Shown: positions 24,849 through 34,196, numbered from the stretch's first letter. The stretch: 64,000 nt of DNA from Sutcliffiella horikoshii (GCF_020524325.1 NZ_JAIVKY010000014.1:1-64000), one strand, 5' to 3'. Numbers and translations are program-made. Notes: generated by a model not told the origin, from the sequence alone.

Positions 24849-27800
24849 TTATTTTTTATTCTGCTGTAAGTTTTCTAGCGTTTGTTCCAAATGTGGGATG
24901 TCTTGTTCTTGTTCAAGTGCGGACTGCATTCCATCATAATAGTCCGCAAGTTGTCTCAGGATATACTTTTTGACCTCATCAAGAGCAATCTGCATTTCAT
25001 TGCTATAGTGGTGATTTAATTCTTGCGCGCTGTCTTTTAAGTATGTGTCCATCAATGGTGACAGCTGTTCTTCTAGAAACAAAGCCATCTTTTGCTTTTC
25101 ATTTTTCTCGAAAAAGGCTTTTGGATTTCGGTAGTAACCTATTGTTTGTTTTTCAAGCTTTGAAGAGATGGAAGGAAACGAATTTATTACCTTAAATGGT
25201 TTAAAATCCTCCGCTTCCAAAGCTCGCAGGGAAAGCTGAGATTCTACCCGTTGTGCCTCCGCTTCCAATTCCTTTTGCCAGGAGTTCAGACTCTTACGAA
25301 TAAAGTTCTCCGTCCGCACAGTAGTCGCTCTAACTTCTTGGGAAAGATTGTGAAAAATGTCTGTCACAAGTTCATGCAGGCAACTGATAAGCTGGGATTT
25401 CATATTTCGTCCGTCTTCCCTGATTACTGCAGGGTTGAAGCTTTCTTTAAAGAAATCAGAAAAACGCAATAATGTTCGTTGCTTAATGTAATATACCAGC
25501 TCGTTTATTTCTTGTTCGAGCAGCGTATAGAAGCTATCCGTTACGTACCCTTTAATTTCGGCTTCTAGCTTTTCTTTGTTGCTAGCATATAAAAGCTGTA
25601 ATTTTTCTTTTTCTTCTAATCCAAGCTTTGCTTGTTGAACGAAATGTTCAAATAAAGCTATTGCTCGGTTTAGATCAGATTGTGCCGCATGATGACTCAT
25701 CTCAACCAGATCAGACTGAATGAAGTCTGAAAAAGCTTTTTCAAAATCATTCATCAAAGAGCTTTCCAAAAATGGATGTTCAAATGGGCGGTCTTCTTTT
25801 TCTTTCAAGGCGAGAAGACTTGAAATTGGATACAATCTTGGATGACGAATTCCATAAGCAGTTAATTGCTCTTCCACATAATCGCATACTAGTTCAAGCT
25901 CTTCCTCATTATTTGCAAGATCTGCTGCATTAACAAGGAAGAACATCTTATCCATGGCAAAAGCGTCTTTTACCCTGCCCAGTTGGATCAAAAATTCCCT
26001 ATCTGCTTTTGAAAATGCGTGCTGATAATAGGTGACAAAAAGAATGGCATCCGCGTTCTTGATGTAATCAAACGAAACATCAGTATGTCTGACATTGATA
26101 GAATCCGCCCCTGGTGTATCCACTAAAGTTAGCCCTTGTCTAGTGAATGGACAATCATAGAACACTTCGATCCATTCCACAAAACAGGATTTTTCTTCTT
26201 GTGCGACATAAGCTTCAAACTCATGAAGTGTCACCTGTTGGAGCGTTCCCAATTTCAACTTCATATTCTCCCAACCTGTTAAAAAGGCTTTAAGAAAATG
26301 AAAATGCGTCTTCTTATTGGAATCCAGTTCAAGATGCTCATTTTTCGCTATCATGCTCTTGATTGCTGGAATGGCTTCTTCCAGACCAGTTACATCTATA
26401 TTAAACATTTGCAAGGCCTGTTTGACATCTTGTACAAGCTGGTCTGTTGTCTTCATTTGTACACTAACCGTTCCATGCGGATGATCCTTCGTTACAGGTG
26501 AGATCTTGTTAATGGAAGCCGTTGTTGGGTTTGGGGAAACAGGCAGCACCTTTTCTCCAAATAATGCATTTGCAAGAGAAGATTTACCTGCACTGAATGC
26601 GCCAAACAACGCAACTGTAAAGGTCTGGTTTTCCATTTTAACTGCTCTTTTTTTCAAGTCATCAACAATAGTCTGAAACCCGTGTATCCCTTTCAATGCG
26701 TTTGATGTCTCTTGTAGTCCCTTTACTACCACTGCAGGATCACTTTTATTTATAGTATCTTGAAACTCTTCTTGTTCTTGCATGTCATTTTTCTGCTTAC
26801 TTGTAGTGGTAGGCAATTCATCTCCACGTACTTTTTTATAGGAACGATTCAGGTATTTGGCAATAAGGTCTCCTGTCTCACCTTGACCCAAAGTCACAGT
26901 TGTCTTAACTAAAATACTGTTAAGTTCTTCATATTGTTGTTCAAGTTTCATATGCAACTGAGTAATCGCTTCTTGAGCCTGGTGGGCCGCTGCTAATCTT
27001 TCCACTTCGATTGTTAATTCTTTTGTGCTTTCTTGCATTTGTTTCTCGAGCTTTTCAAAGTATTCTTCCATAAACCTTTGTACTTGTTTTTGGTATTCTA
27101 ACTTGATGGAATGAGCTAATTCTTTTGTATATTGCAAAACTGCGGTTCCGGTATGACCAGCACCAGGTTTGATATGGGTGGCAACAAACGCTTCCGAAAC
27201 AGGAACGGTTAGCTCTTGGACTTTATCAAAGATGGCAGGAGAATAAAAATTTTGATCTTTTAAAAAGGTAATAATATGTTCATGAATGAACTTCTCCACT
27301 TGGGTTTTCACACGTTCGCTCAAATCATATCGAAACGCGGCACTTCTTTGTTCACGTTCCTCTTGTGTTTTTTTCCCAGCAAACAATAGCCCCACCTTGA
27401 ATCCTTTTTGTTGCGATTCAAGATAACGTTCGGCTAACTCCCTCATCTCAAAAGGTGTGATATTGGCATTATCCAAAATCCGTTTAGTCTGATTAATAAA
27501 TTCCTCTTTCATTTCAGCCGTTTCAGATTGGATAGTTGTAAGTTTACTTTTTCTTTGACTTAAAGCCTCTTCTACATCTTTTGGCAGTTCTCCTAAGGAT
27601 TGAATGGTTTGCTCATGCCTCTCCATTTTTTCTGCCTGCTGTTCAAGCTGCCATTCTTTATGTTCATCCATTACTTGAATGAGCGCTCGCTCAATTGTCT
27701 TGGGCAGGATATCCAACTTGTCTTGTCTTAAGATTTGTATTGTTTCTTTTACAATGGCAAGGTCATTGAGCGGATGAGTGGCATCTTTCAGGCTTGTAAA

Positions 27801-28532
27801 ATAGATGCTGGCAGGCATAATGCCCCAATCCCCAAAAGATTCCATAATTCTTTCGTTGTAGGTAGAAAACGGAATTTCTTCCTCCCGATGCTTATCAATC
27901 TGATTAACAATTAAATAGATTTTTTTATCCTTGTCTTGAAGTTCTTTAATAAACTTAAGATTCACTTCAGACTGGACGTGATTGTAATCCATCACATAAA
28001 AGATAACGTCTGCCAAATGCAAAGCAGATTCGGTGGAAATGCGATGTGCATCGTCTGTAGAATCTACCCCTGGAGTGTCTAATATGACCATATCCGCAGG
28101 AAGTTTTTCAAATGGATACTGATAAGCAACGGATTCTACTTGGTCTCCGTTTTTACAATATGCTTTAACATGCTCAAAAGAGACAGGTGGAAGGATCTCA
28201 AGTGATTCACCTTCAAAAAAATGAACATGCGCAAGCTCTTCGCCTTTTCTAATTTGAACGACATTGGCAGAAGTGGGTATAGGACTCGCCGGCAGGATTG
28301 CTTCTTCTAAAATCTCATTGATAAAGGAAGACTTCCCCGCTGAAAAATGTCCGCAAAATGCAATGCTTAATTCTTTCGTTGTTTGTTTATGTAAAAGTTC
28401 CGCCACTTTTCTGGCACTTTTAGAATCACCGTAACGGTGCAGCTTCTCTAACATTAGCTGCAGTTTTATATGGAGCTGAGTTGCCTCCTGTTCTTGTTGC
28501 TGAATTTGTTGCTTTGAATTGTTTGATCCCAT
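24849..28532 (-). CDS. dynA: Double dynamin-like GTPase DynA
   Basis: The 1227-residue protein is a fused pair of dynamin-like units, as in B. subtilis DynA (YpbR). The first P-loop is GHFSAGKSS at 61-69 with LDTPGVDST; the second is GAFSAGKSSLAN near 640-650 with VDTPGADSIN. Long coiled-coil stalks follow each. DynA tethers and fuses membranes and helps resist phage and antibiotic membrane damage. I place the start at 28532 because AGGGGACAG is well spaced; readings up to 28613 lack a good site. It heads a five-gene operon. Confidence 0.95.
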   Translation of the reverse strand: MGSNNSKQQIQQQEQEATQLHIKLQLMLEKLHRYGDSKSARKVAELLHKQTTKELSIAFCGHFSAGKSSFINEILEEAILPASPIPTSANVVQIRKGEELAHVHFFEGESLEILPPVSFEHVKAYCKNGDQVESVAYQYPFEKLPADMVILDTPGVDSTDDAHRISTESALHLADVIFYVMDYNHVQSEVNLKFIKELQDKDKKIYLIVNQIDKHREEEIPFSTYNERIMESFGDWGIMPASIYFTSLKDATHPLNDLAIVKETIQILRQDKLDILPKTIERALIQVMDEHKEWQLEQQAEKMERHEQTIQSLGELPKDVEEALSQRKSKLTTIQSETAEMKEEFINQTKRILDNANITPFEMRELAERYLESQQKGFKVGLLFAGKKTQEEREQRSAAFRYDLSERVKTQVEKFIHEHIITFLKDQNFYSPAIFDKVQELTVPVSEAFVATHIKPGAGHTGTAVLQYTKELAHSIKLEYQKQVQRFMEEYFEKLEKQMQESTKELTIEVERLAAAHQAQEAITQLHMKLEQQYEELNSILVKTTVTLGQGETGDLIAKYLNRSYKKVRGDELPTTTSKQKNDMQEQEEFQDTINKSDPAVVVKGLQETSNALKGIHGFQTIVDDLKKRAVKMENQTFTVALFGAFSAGKSSLANALFGEKVLPVSPNPTTASINKISPVTKDHPHGTVSVQMKTTDQLVQDVKQALQMFNIDVTGLEEAIPAIKSMIAKNEHLELDSNKKTHFHFLKAFLTGWENMKLKLGTLQQVTLHEFEAYVAQEEKSCFVEWIEVFYDCPFTRQGLTLVDTPGADSINVRHTDVSFDYIKNADAILFVTYYQHAFSKADREFLIQLGRVKDAFAMDKMFFLVNAADLANNEEELELVCDYVEEQLTAYGIRHPRLYPISSLLALKEKEDRPFEHPFLESSLMNDFEKAFSDFIQSDLVEMSHHAAQSDLNRAIALFEHFVQQAKLGLEEKEKLQLLYASNKEKLEAEIKGYVTDSFYTLLEQEINELVYYIKQRTLLRFSDFFKESFNPAVIREDGRNMKSQLISCLHELVTDIFHNLSQEVRATTVRTENFIRKSLNSWQKELEAEAQRVESQLSLRALEAEDFKPFKVINSFPSISSKLEKQTIGYYRNPKAFFEKNEKQKMALFLEEQLSPLMDTYLKDSAQELNHHYSNEMQIALDEVKKYILRQLADYYDGMQSALEQEQDIPHLEQTLENLQQNKK

Positions 28533-28682
28533 TTCTACTGTCCCCTTAGTTGTGTGTATCATTTCTCCGCTTCTTAAGTCTATTTTACTTGATGTTGCAG
28601 TATTTTCCCACATAAGACGCTATATTTATTAATATTTTTGTTCAGGCAACATGTGCATGATTTTTAATAGGCAAACATGCAA

Positions 28683-28726
28683 AAAACAGGGCCTCCTACA
28701 TGTATGGATGTAGAAGACCCTGTTAT
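28683..28726 (-). terminator. Terminator of the Fur-boxed small ORF
   Basis: On the minus strand AACAGGGTCTTCTACAT pairs with ATGTAGGAGGCCCTGTT with minor mismatches, followed by TTTTTGC. It follows the 31-codon ORF immediately and helps support it as a transcription unit. Confidence 0.85.
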
Positions 28727-28729
28727 GTA

Positions 28730-28825
28730 TTATTTAATTGATCTTGGCTCACATGTATGCTGTAAAACAACTTTCATTAATACGGAATACGCTACCACAG
28801 TAGTACCAATCAACAATAATGTCAT
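28730..28825 (-). CDS. 31-aa single-pass membrane peptide, Fur-box controlled
   Basis: The 31-residue product begins MTLLLIGTTVVAYSVLMKVV and has one hydrophobic segment (about 2-21), then a Cys and a basic tail. AGGGGG lies 10 bases before the ATG. Upstream is a well-formed promoter (TTGTCA, 17 bp, TATGAT) with a near-consensus Fur box over the start site, and a strong terminator follows. Together these argue for a real, iron-regulated mini-gene. The family is not recognised; one might compare the small Fur-regulated Fbp proteins, but they are not membrane peptides of this type. Confidence 0.7.
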   Translation of the reverse strand: MTLLLIGTTVVAYSVLMKVVLQHTCEPRSIK

Positions 28826-28851
28826 GTTGGTATGTCCCCCTCGTTGATAGT

Positions 28852-28870
28852 GATAATTATTATCATAATC
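28852..28870 (-). promoter_or_regulatory. Fur box overlapping the promoter of the 31-aa ORF
   Basis: On the minus strand GATTATGATAATAATTATC matches the classical 19-bp Fur box GATAATGATAATCATTATC at 17 of 19 positions and contains the perfect 7-1-7 core TGATAAT-A-ATTATCA. The half-site TGATAAT is that of Fur rather than PerR (TTATAAT) or Zur (TCGTAAT). It covers the -10 box and start site. Confidence 0.85.
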
Positions 28871-28896
28871 ATACCAGCTTATCGGCTAATTGACAA
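28868..28896 (-). promoter_or_regulatory. SigA-type promoter of the 31-aa ORF
   Basis: Reading the minus strand, TTGTCA (28896-28891) and TATGAT (28873-28868) are 17 bp apart. Transcription would begin inside the Fur box about 40 bases before the ATG at 28825. Confidence 0.75.
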
Positions 28897-28902
28897 TGAC
28901 TT

Positions 28903-29472
28903 TCATTCCGATTCCTTCTGAAAAGTAGGCGAAAATCGATTTCGATCCTCCATATATGTCGCATAATTGGTTGTTGTTTCTGCTAAAGCCTTTTCTTCAA
29001 GCGGAATTCGTACACTTAACATCCAAGCGTTTAGAATAGTGAAGACTAAGGCCGTGTAAAAAGCATGAAACATCAGTGGGATCAGCATTATCTCTATAAC
29101 AACTATTGTATAGTTAGGGTGACGAAGAAACTTGTATGGACCTGTTTTCACAATGAAAGCATCTGGAAGAATCAACACCTTTGTGTTCCAAAACTTCCCT
29201 AAGGACTGGATAGACCAAACCCGAAGTGATTGTGTCAGGATAAATAAAAAAAGGATTGCCGGCCAAAAAGGACTTAATGTTCGGTCGAACAAGATAACTT
29301 CTGTTAAGAAACTTAGTAAAAATGCAACATGCATACTGACCATGTATTTGTAATGCTCTTTGCCGTATTCTTTAGCACCCATCGATCTAATCCATTTCTC
29401 ATTTCTCCTTGCAATTCCTAGTTCTACGACTCTTTGTGTAACAATAAATGCAAAAAATAATGCAAAGATCAT
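28903..29472 (-). CDS. ypbQ: Isoprenylcysteine carboxylmethyltransferase-family protein YpbQ
   Basis: The 189-residue membrane protein belongs to the ICMT family, with several helices and the C-terminal KTGPYKFLRHPNYTIVVIE signature that binds SAM. In B. subtilis, YpbQ O-methylates the alkylpyrones made by the neighbouring type III polyketide synthase BpsA (BcsA). The two genes are adjacent here too, seven bases apart. The Fur-boxed promoter of the next small ORF starts just after its stop codon. Confidence 0.93.
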   Translation of the reverse strand: MIFALFFAFIVTQRVVELGIARRNEKWIRSMGAKEYGKEHYKYMVSMHVAFLLSFLTEVILFDRTLSPFWPAILFLFILTQSLRVWSIQSLGKFWNTKVLILPDAFIVKTGPYKFLRHPNYTIVVIEIMLIPLMFHAFYTALVFTILNAWMLSVRIPLEEKALAETTTNYATYMEDRNRFSPTFQKESE

Positions 29473-29479
29473 TTTTACT

Positions 29480-30559
29480 TCACTCCCATTCTAATAACAG
29501 CATTTCGGAACTAAAACCAGGTCCAAGTGCAGCTGCAATCCCTTTTTCTCCTTTTTCCGGTCCCTTTTCCATGATTTCTTTTAATACATACAAGACGGTT
29601 GCAGAAGACATATTTCCAAATTCTTTTAACACTTGTAAGGAAGTATTCAGCTTTTCTGCCTCTAATCCCAAACACTCTTGGTATGCTTCCAATACTTTTT
29701 TTCCACCTGGATGTAAGACAAAATGCTCCAGTTCTTCTAGTTTTATGTGATGGTTATCTAGAAACCTTGTGACATTAGGCGCTAGCCAGTTTGTGATGAT
29801 AACAGGAATATCCCGAGAGAACACGACATATAGTCCTTCATTCTTAATTTCCCACCCCATTACATCTTCTGAATTCTCCATTAACGTAGACTGACTTCCT
29901 AACACTTTAGGATAAGTTCCTTTTTTGTCTATCTGCACTTCGTCTCCAACCATGAGTACACAGGCAATACCATCGGCAAAAAGAGAGGTTCCCACTAGGT
30001 TACTTTTTGAACGGTCATTTTTTTGAAAGGTAAGACTGCAAAGTTCCACACATAATACAAGCACCTTCGCTTTTGGAAAGGCGAGGCAATACTCATAAGC
30101 TCTTGAGAGTCCCGCAGCGCCACCAGCACAACCGAGTCCCCAGATTGGTATTCTTTTCGTGTAAGGGGAAAACGGAAGGATATTCATGATTCTAGCTTCA
30201 ATGCTCGGTGTGGACATGCCTGTAGTAGAAATATAAAAAATAGCTTCAATATCTTCGTATGCTATAGATTGTGAGAGTGTCGCAGAATTGTGTAAACATG
30301 CATTGATTGCCTCTGCTCCATACGCTACCGCCTCTTTTATGTATATATCATTTTTCTCTTGCAACGTATGGGGTTCCCTGAACCATTCAACGTCTCTCGC
30401 AAAGTGGCGTTTTTCTATTTGGCCATTCTGAAAAACCGTAAGAAGTCGATTAATATCTTTAAAAGACTCTTCAAATAGTTCTTTCGCAAATTCGACCACT
30501 GTATCTTGTTGTATAGGATATTTGGGAATGGACGTTCCAACAGACAATATTTTTGGCAT
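29480..30559 (-). CDS. bcsA: Type III polyketide synthase (alkylpyrone synthase)
   Basis: The 359-residue chalcone-synthase-fold enzyme has the catalytic Cys144 in WGLGCAGGAAGLSRA, a histidine in VLHPGGKKV and an asparagine in EFGNMSSATV. The B. subtilis homologue BpsA/BcsA condenses long-chain acyl-CoA with malonyl-CoA into alkylpyrones, which YpbQ then methylates. Two-gene operon with ypbQ. Cytoplasmic and soluble. Confidence 0.95.
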   Translation of the reverse strand: MPKILSVGTSIPKYPIQQDTVVEFAKELFEESFKDINRLLTVFQNGQIEKRHFARDVEWFREPHTLQEKNDIYIKEAVAYGAEAINACLHNSATLSQSIAYEDIEAIFYISTTGMSTPSIEARIMNILPFSPYTKRIPIWGLGCAGGAAGLSRAYEYCLAFPKAKVLVLCVELCSLTFQKNDRSKSNLVGTSLFADGIACVLMVGDEVQIDKKGTYPKVLGSQSTLMENSEDVMGWEIKNEGLYVVFSRDIPVIITNWLAPNVTRFLDNHHIKLEELEHFVLHPGGKKVLEAYQECLGLEAEKLNTSLQVLKEFGNMSSATVLYVLKEIMEKGPEKGEKGIAAALGPGFSSEMLLLEWE

Positions 30560-30653
30560 AATTCGAGCACCTCATCCGGATTGGTACTGTTACTTTTTCC
30601 AGAATTTATATAATTATACCAAGGAAGATCTTTTTAAGAGGGGACAACAGAAA

Positions 30654-30681
30654 AAACCTTCCCAAACTAGTTTGGGAAGGT
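30654..30681 (-). terminator. Terminator of the GNAT gene
   Basis: The perfect palindrome CCTTCCCAAACTAG / TTTGGGAAGG is followed on the minus strand by TTTTTTCTG, about 90 bp after the gene's stop. Confidence 0.85.
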
Positions 30682-30770
30682 ACATGTCATGTCGTTTTAA
30701 AGGAGTTGTTGTGTTGTGCATTTTTATTATAACGAATACCGCAAAATTTAACACTATAAATAATTGGAAA

Positions 30771-31304
30771 TCACTTTTTGTAGAACTTTGCCATCCAAAG
30801 CTCATCAACATACTCTCCATTAATAAAGGCTTGTTCTTTTTGATTTCCTTCTTCATGAAATCCATATTTTTTATAAAGTTGGTAGGCAACTTGATTAGAA
30901 GAGAAGACAGTTAACGATAATTTTCTGATATGTTGTTCACACCACATATCCGTGTAATCCATGATTTTTTTCCCAATGCCGAGTCCTTGTGCTTCTTCAG
31001 CAAGCCACGTACGGAATAAACCTGTATGTCGCTTCATTTGGATTTCGCCACGAATAACGCGCGCAATCCCGACCACTCTTCCATTTCGTTCTACCCCAAT
31101 ATACATGTTTTCCTTTTTCTTCATATCACGGATGAAAAGCTTCTCTTCCTCTGGTGTTCGAGGGACATCCTTTTGTATGTATTGACCAGCAGCAATAATA
31201 CTTTCCACTGCCGTCACAATATCTCCTGCATCTGATTCTTCTACCGGCCGTAAAGTAACGCTCGACTCATCTTTCGCTGTAAATTCAAAACGTAAATCTA
31301 ACAT
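30771..31304 (-). CDS. GNAT family N-acetyltransferase
   Basis: The 177-residue acetyl-CoA-dependent enzyme has the canonical motif A: RTWLAEEAQGLGIGKKIMDY, where QGLGIG binds the CoA pyrophosphate. It is followed by LSLTVFSSNQVAYQLYKKYGF, the family motif B. Substrate unknown. It has its own terminator and a GGAGG site before the ATG. It lies upstream of bcsA but is separated by a terminator, so it is independent. Confidence 0.93.
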   Translation of the reverse strand: MLDLRFEFTAKDESSVTLRPVEESDAGDIVTAVESIIAAGQYIQKDVPRTPEEEKLFIRDMKKKENMYIGVERNGRVVGIARVIRGEIQMKRHTGLFRTWLAEEAQGLGIGKKIMDYTDMWCEQHIRKLSLTVFSSNQVAYQLYKKYGFHEEGNQKEQAFINGEYVDELWMAKFYKK

Positions 31305-31473
31305 GATGTTCCTCCTATAAACTCTTTAGGTACTACATCCTACTTCATTTATCTTTATTCTTCAACAAAAAAACCTTTATCAATCATGAAATTGCAGAAA
31401 TTTGTTGAAAAATAGGTTGGCATTTATGGTATGATTAATTTGAACTATTCAGAAGATTTGAAGGAGGTGCCAA

Positions 31474-31932
31474 ATGTGCCTTTCAGAGAGCTTAACACAG
31501 GTTTTTGACAGGACTTTAGACTCGTTTAAGACGGTTATTCCGATAGAGTTCACCTTTGATCAACCCCGTTTATATACGGAAAACCTAACAAATGTTACGT
31601 ACGGTGTGCTTATTATGCTAACTGGTGACATTCGAGGTCAGTTGATTATCCAAGGAGACCAACTCGCTTTTCAGCACATCGGAGAAATGATGTTTGGCAT
31701 GCAGCTAGAGGGTGAAATGCTTCAATCATTTACAGGAGAGCTTGGAAATATGATTGCCGGTACCCTTTCGTCAAAAGTGGCGGGAAGTGGCATCAATATG
31801 GATATCACACCTCCTGACGTATTGAGCGAACAACAAAAGGAGTTCCATTTAATGCACCGCTTACATACTCCTGTTTATTTAAAAGATACACTGCACATGC
31901 AAATCATTATGGAGTTAGAAGAAGCTTCATAA
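31474..31932 (+). CDS. cheX: CheX-type chemotaxis phosphatase
   Basis: The 152-residue protein fits the CheC/CheX/FliY family that dephosphorylates CheY-P. The conserved Glu and Asn of the ExxN phosphatase motif are in GELGNMIAGTL near 87-97; CheX has a single such site. Bacillus strains often keep this orphan gene away from the che operon. GAAGGAGGTG precedes the ATG and TGGTATGAT, an extended -10, lies upstream near 31425. Confidence 0.9.
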   Translation: MCLSESLTQVFDRTLDSFKTVIPIEFTFDQPRLYTENLTNVTYGVLIMLTGDIRGQLIIQGDQLAFQHIGEMMFGMQLEGEMLQSFTGELGNMIAGTLSSKVAGSGINMDITPPDVLSEQQKEFHLMHRLHTPVYLKDTLHMQIIMELEEAS

Positions 31933-31968
31933 CCATTGGACCCTCCTAAATGGTGGGTTTTTTTGTAT
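31931..31968 (+). terminator. cheX terminator
   Basis: ACCATT pairs with AATGGT across the stop-proximal region, followed by GGGTTTTTTT. Confidence 0.6.
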
Positions 31969-31977
31969 TTATGGAAG

Positions 31978-32012
31978 ATAAAAAGACCAGAGTTCAACCC
32001 CTGGTCTTTTTG
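31978..32012 (-). terminator. ypwA terminator
   Basis: On the minus strand AAAAGACCAG pairs with CTGGTCTTTT and runs into a T tract, just after the ypwA stop. Confidence 0.85.
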
Positions 32013-32019
32013 GTATCTA

Positions 32020-33537
32020 TCATGTTAATTGATAAATTTTAGTATACTTATCTTCCAAATACTTAATGAGGTGGTCCGCATTCAACTCTTCCCCTGTTAC
32101 ATCTTTCAAGATTTCTAATGGTTTTTTCAATTTACCATGTTGATGTACTTTTTCTGTTAGCCATTCTTTAACCGGTCCAAGATCACCGTTAGCCAATAGC
32201 TCATCATAGTTTGGCAGATCTTTAAGCATTGCTTGTTTAAATTGAGCTGCGTACATATAACCTAATGCATAGGAAGGAAAATATCCGAAACTTCCACCCG
32301 ACCAATGCACATCTTGTAATACACCTTTGGCATCATCAGGAGGGGTGATACCAAGATAGCTCTGATATTTTTCATTCCAAGCCTTTGGAAGGTCCTCCAC
32401 TTCCAACTCATCGTTAAAGAGCGCTTTTTCCAATTCATAGCGAATCATAATGTGTAAAGAGTACGTCAATTCGTCTGCTTCAATTCTGATTAATGACGGT
32501 TTGGATTCGTTAATTGCAAGGTAGAATTCTTCAAGACTAATGTCATCAAATTTGCCGCCTGCATAACGTTGAAGGCTTTCATAATGACGCTTCCAGAAAT
32601 TTTCATGTCGGCCTACAAAATTCTCATAAAATAAGGATTGAGATTCGTGAATCCCCATAGATGTTCCGGTGCATAACCCTGTCCCTTGAAGATCCTTGGA
32701 GATATTCTGTTCATACAATGCATGTCCACATTCGTGAATGGTTCCAAAAACAGCCGTTCGGAAATCCTCTTCGTCATATTTAGTCGTAACACGTACGTCT
32801 CCAGGGTTCAATCCAATTGCAAATGGATGGACGGTTTCATCCAGTCTGCCTGCATCAAAGTCATACGATAACTCCTTTAATATCTCTAAGCTGAAATCGC
32901 GTTGCTTGTTTTTTGGAAATGATACCAGCAATTCATTTGCCCTTGGTTGAACAGAAGAATCTGCAATATTTTGAACAAGAGGCACAATTCTTTCTTTAAG
33001 CTTAGCAAAGACCTCATCCAATTTCTCTACCGTGATTCCCGGTTCGTACATATCTAATAATGTATTATATTTGTTTCCTTCGTAGCCCCAGTACTCTATG
33101 AATTTTTTATTGAAACTGACCAATTTTTCTAAATAAGGTTGTAAAAGAGAGAAATCCGATTTTTCTTTTGCTTCTTCCCAAACGGACTCAGCTTTCGTTG
33201 ATAAGACTACGTACTCTTGGTATTCTTTTGCTGGCACTTTCTTATTTCGATCATAGTTCTTTTTGCTTTCTAATAAAGAGGCTTTTGTAATGTCATCAAG
33301 TTCATTGAATACATCTTCATTCAGCAGCTGGGTTAAATAGCTTGCCATTTCTTCTGATGTTGACATGTTGAATACTTCAGAGGACAAGATTCCGATGACG
33401 TCTGATCGACGATCCACTCCTTTTTTAGGGGCTCCTGTTCTAAGGTCCCAGAAAATAAGAGACAGTGCTTCGTTATAACTATCCATTTTGTTGATATGAT
33501 TTACGTATTCTTCTTTTACTTGGTTGATTTCTATCAT
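32020..33537 (-). CDS. ypwA: M32 family metallocarboxypeptidase
   Basis: The 505-residue enzyme matches B. subtilis YpwA, a zinc carboxypeptidase of family M32. The HECGH zinc motif sits in FGTIHECGHALYEQ with a downstream Glu in the STGMGIHESQSLFYEN-type block (TSMGIHESQSL). It removes C-terminal residues from peptides and is cytosolic. ATG 33537 follows GGGGGAG; a longer reading from 33552 is less well placed. A repeat arm lies about 40 bp upstream. Confidence 0.95.
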   Translation of the reverse strand: MIEINQVKEEYVNHINKMDSYNEALSLIFWDLRTGAPKKGVDRRSDVIGILSSEVFNMSTSEEMASYLTQLLNEDVFNELDDITKASLLESKKNYDRNKKVPAKEYQEYVVLSTKAESVWEEAKEKSDFSLLQPYLEKLVSFNKKFIEYWGYEGNKYNTLLDMYEPGITVEKLDEVFAKLKERIVPLVQNIADSSVQPRANELLVSFPKNKQRDFSLEILKELSYDFDAGRLDETVHPFAIGLNPGDVRVTTKYDEEDFRTAVFGTIHECGHALYEQNISKDLQGTGLCTGTSMGIHESQSLFYENFVGRHENFWKRHYESLQRYAGGKFDDISLEEFYLAINESKPSLIRIEADELTYSLHIMIRYELEKALFNDELEVEDLPKAWNEKYQSYLGITPPDDAKGVLQDVHWSGGSFGYFPSYALGYMYAAQFKQAMLKDLPNYDELLANGDLGPVKEWLTEKVHQHGKLKKPLEILKDVTGEELNADHLIKYLEDKYTKIYQLT

Positions 33538-33576
33538 ATGTATCTCCCCCAATTATTTATAGAGTGCTGCACACCC

Positions 33577-33702
33577 CTGGTGATCTCCGAAAACGGCTTC
33601 GCTTTCCGTGGGGTGCTGCTGGAGCCTCCTCGGCAAGCCTTGGCGGTCTCCACCAAGCACTATCCCCCACTGTAGTCTTCGCCATTTTCTCCATACACCA
33701 GC
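33577..33702. repeat. Solo type A arm (inverse orientation), 126 bp
   Basis: The copy runs from CTGGTGATCTCCG to CCATACACCAGC, with the internal GGCTTCGCTTTCC, GGAGCCTCCTCGGCAAGCC and GGTCTCCACC blocks in the order expected for an inverse arm. More diverged than its relatives at 8946 and 62123. It lies directly upstream of ypwA. Confidence 0.85.
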
Positions 33703-33863
33703 TATATGTTACTCTGAAATATTAATATCGCTGATAAAAATAAAAATAGAGCTACTTTTAAGAATACACAATTTTCACACTAGTTGGCAACAGGTTTGGA
33801 GGAGATGATGATGAATTATGTAAGTAAGACCTCAAAATAAATTTGGTTATTTACTTTACTGCC

Positions 33864-34172
33864 GCTGTTGATTTCCGCAAATGGCTTCGCTTTCCTAGGG
33901 GCACTGCTGGAGCAACCTCGTCTTGGCCTGCGGAGTCTTCGCCTTTTGCTCCAATCCACAGCTGGAAATAACACGGACTTAATGTTAATGCTCTTACAGT
34001 TAACCCGAATGGATGGTTTTTATTAACCCAGGGTGAATGGTAATACCTTGTTGACTGAAGTGGAAGGCGCGTAGACGCCCGCGGGAGGAAGGGACAGGTG
34101 AGACCCCGCAACGGAGTGAGGAGGCCCACGGACCGCCCGCAGGCAAGCGAAGCGCCTGGAACGGAAATCAAC
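33864..34172 (+). repeat. Composite intergenic element, copy 2 (309 bp)
   Basis: Left arm 33864-33962 (internally deleted, 99 bp), an 87-bp spacer with TTTTTATTAACCCAGGGTGA, and right arm 34050-34172 with GTGGAAGGCGCGTAGACGCC and AAGCGCCTGGAACGGAAATC. Same order and orientation as copy 1 at 11830. Lies between ypwA and ypvA. Bases 33703-33863 next to it hold no convincing gene. Confidence 0.9.
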
Positions 34173-34196
34173 AGGTCTATAAACTATCTTTACATT

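Noticed and set aside
33796-33838. GGAGGAG followed by a very short ATG reading (11 codons)
   Set aside because: Too short to support as a gene; no terminator or homology. May be a remnant.
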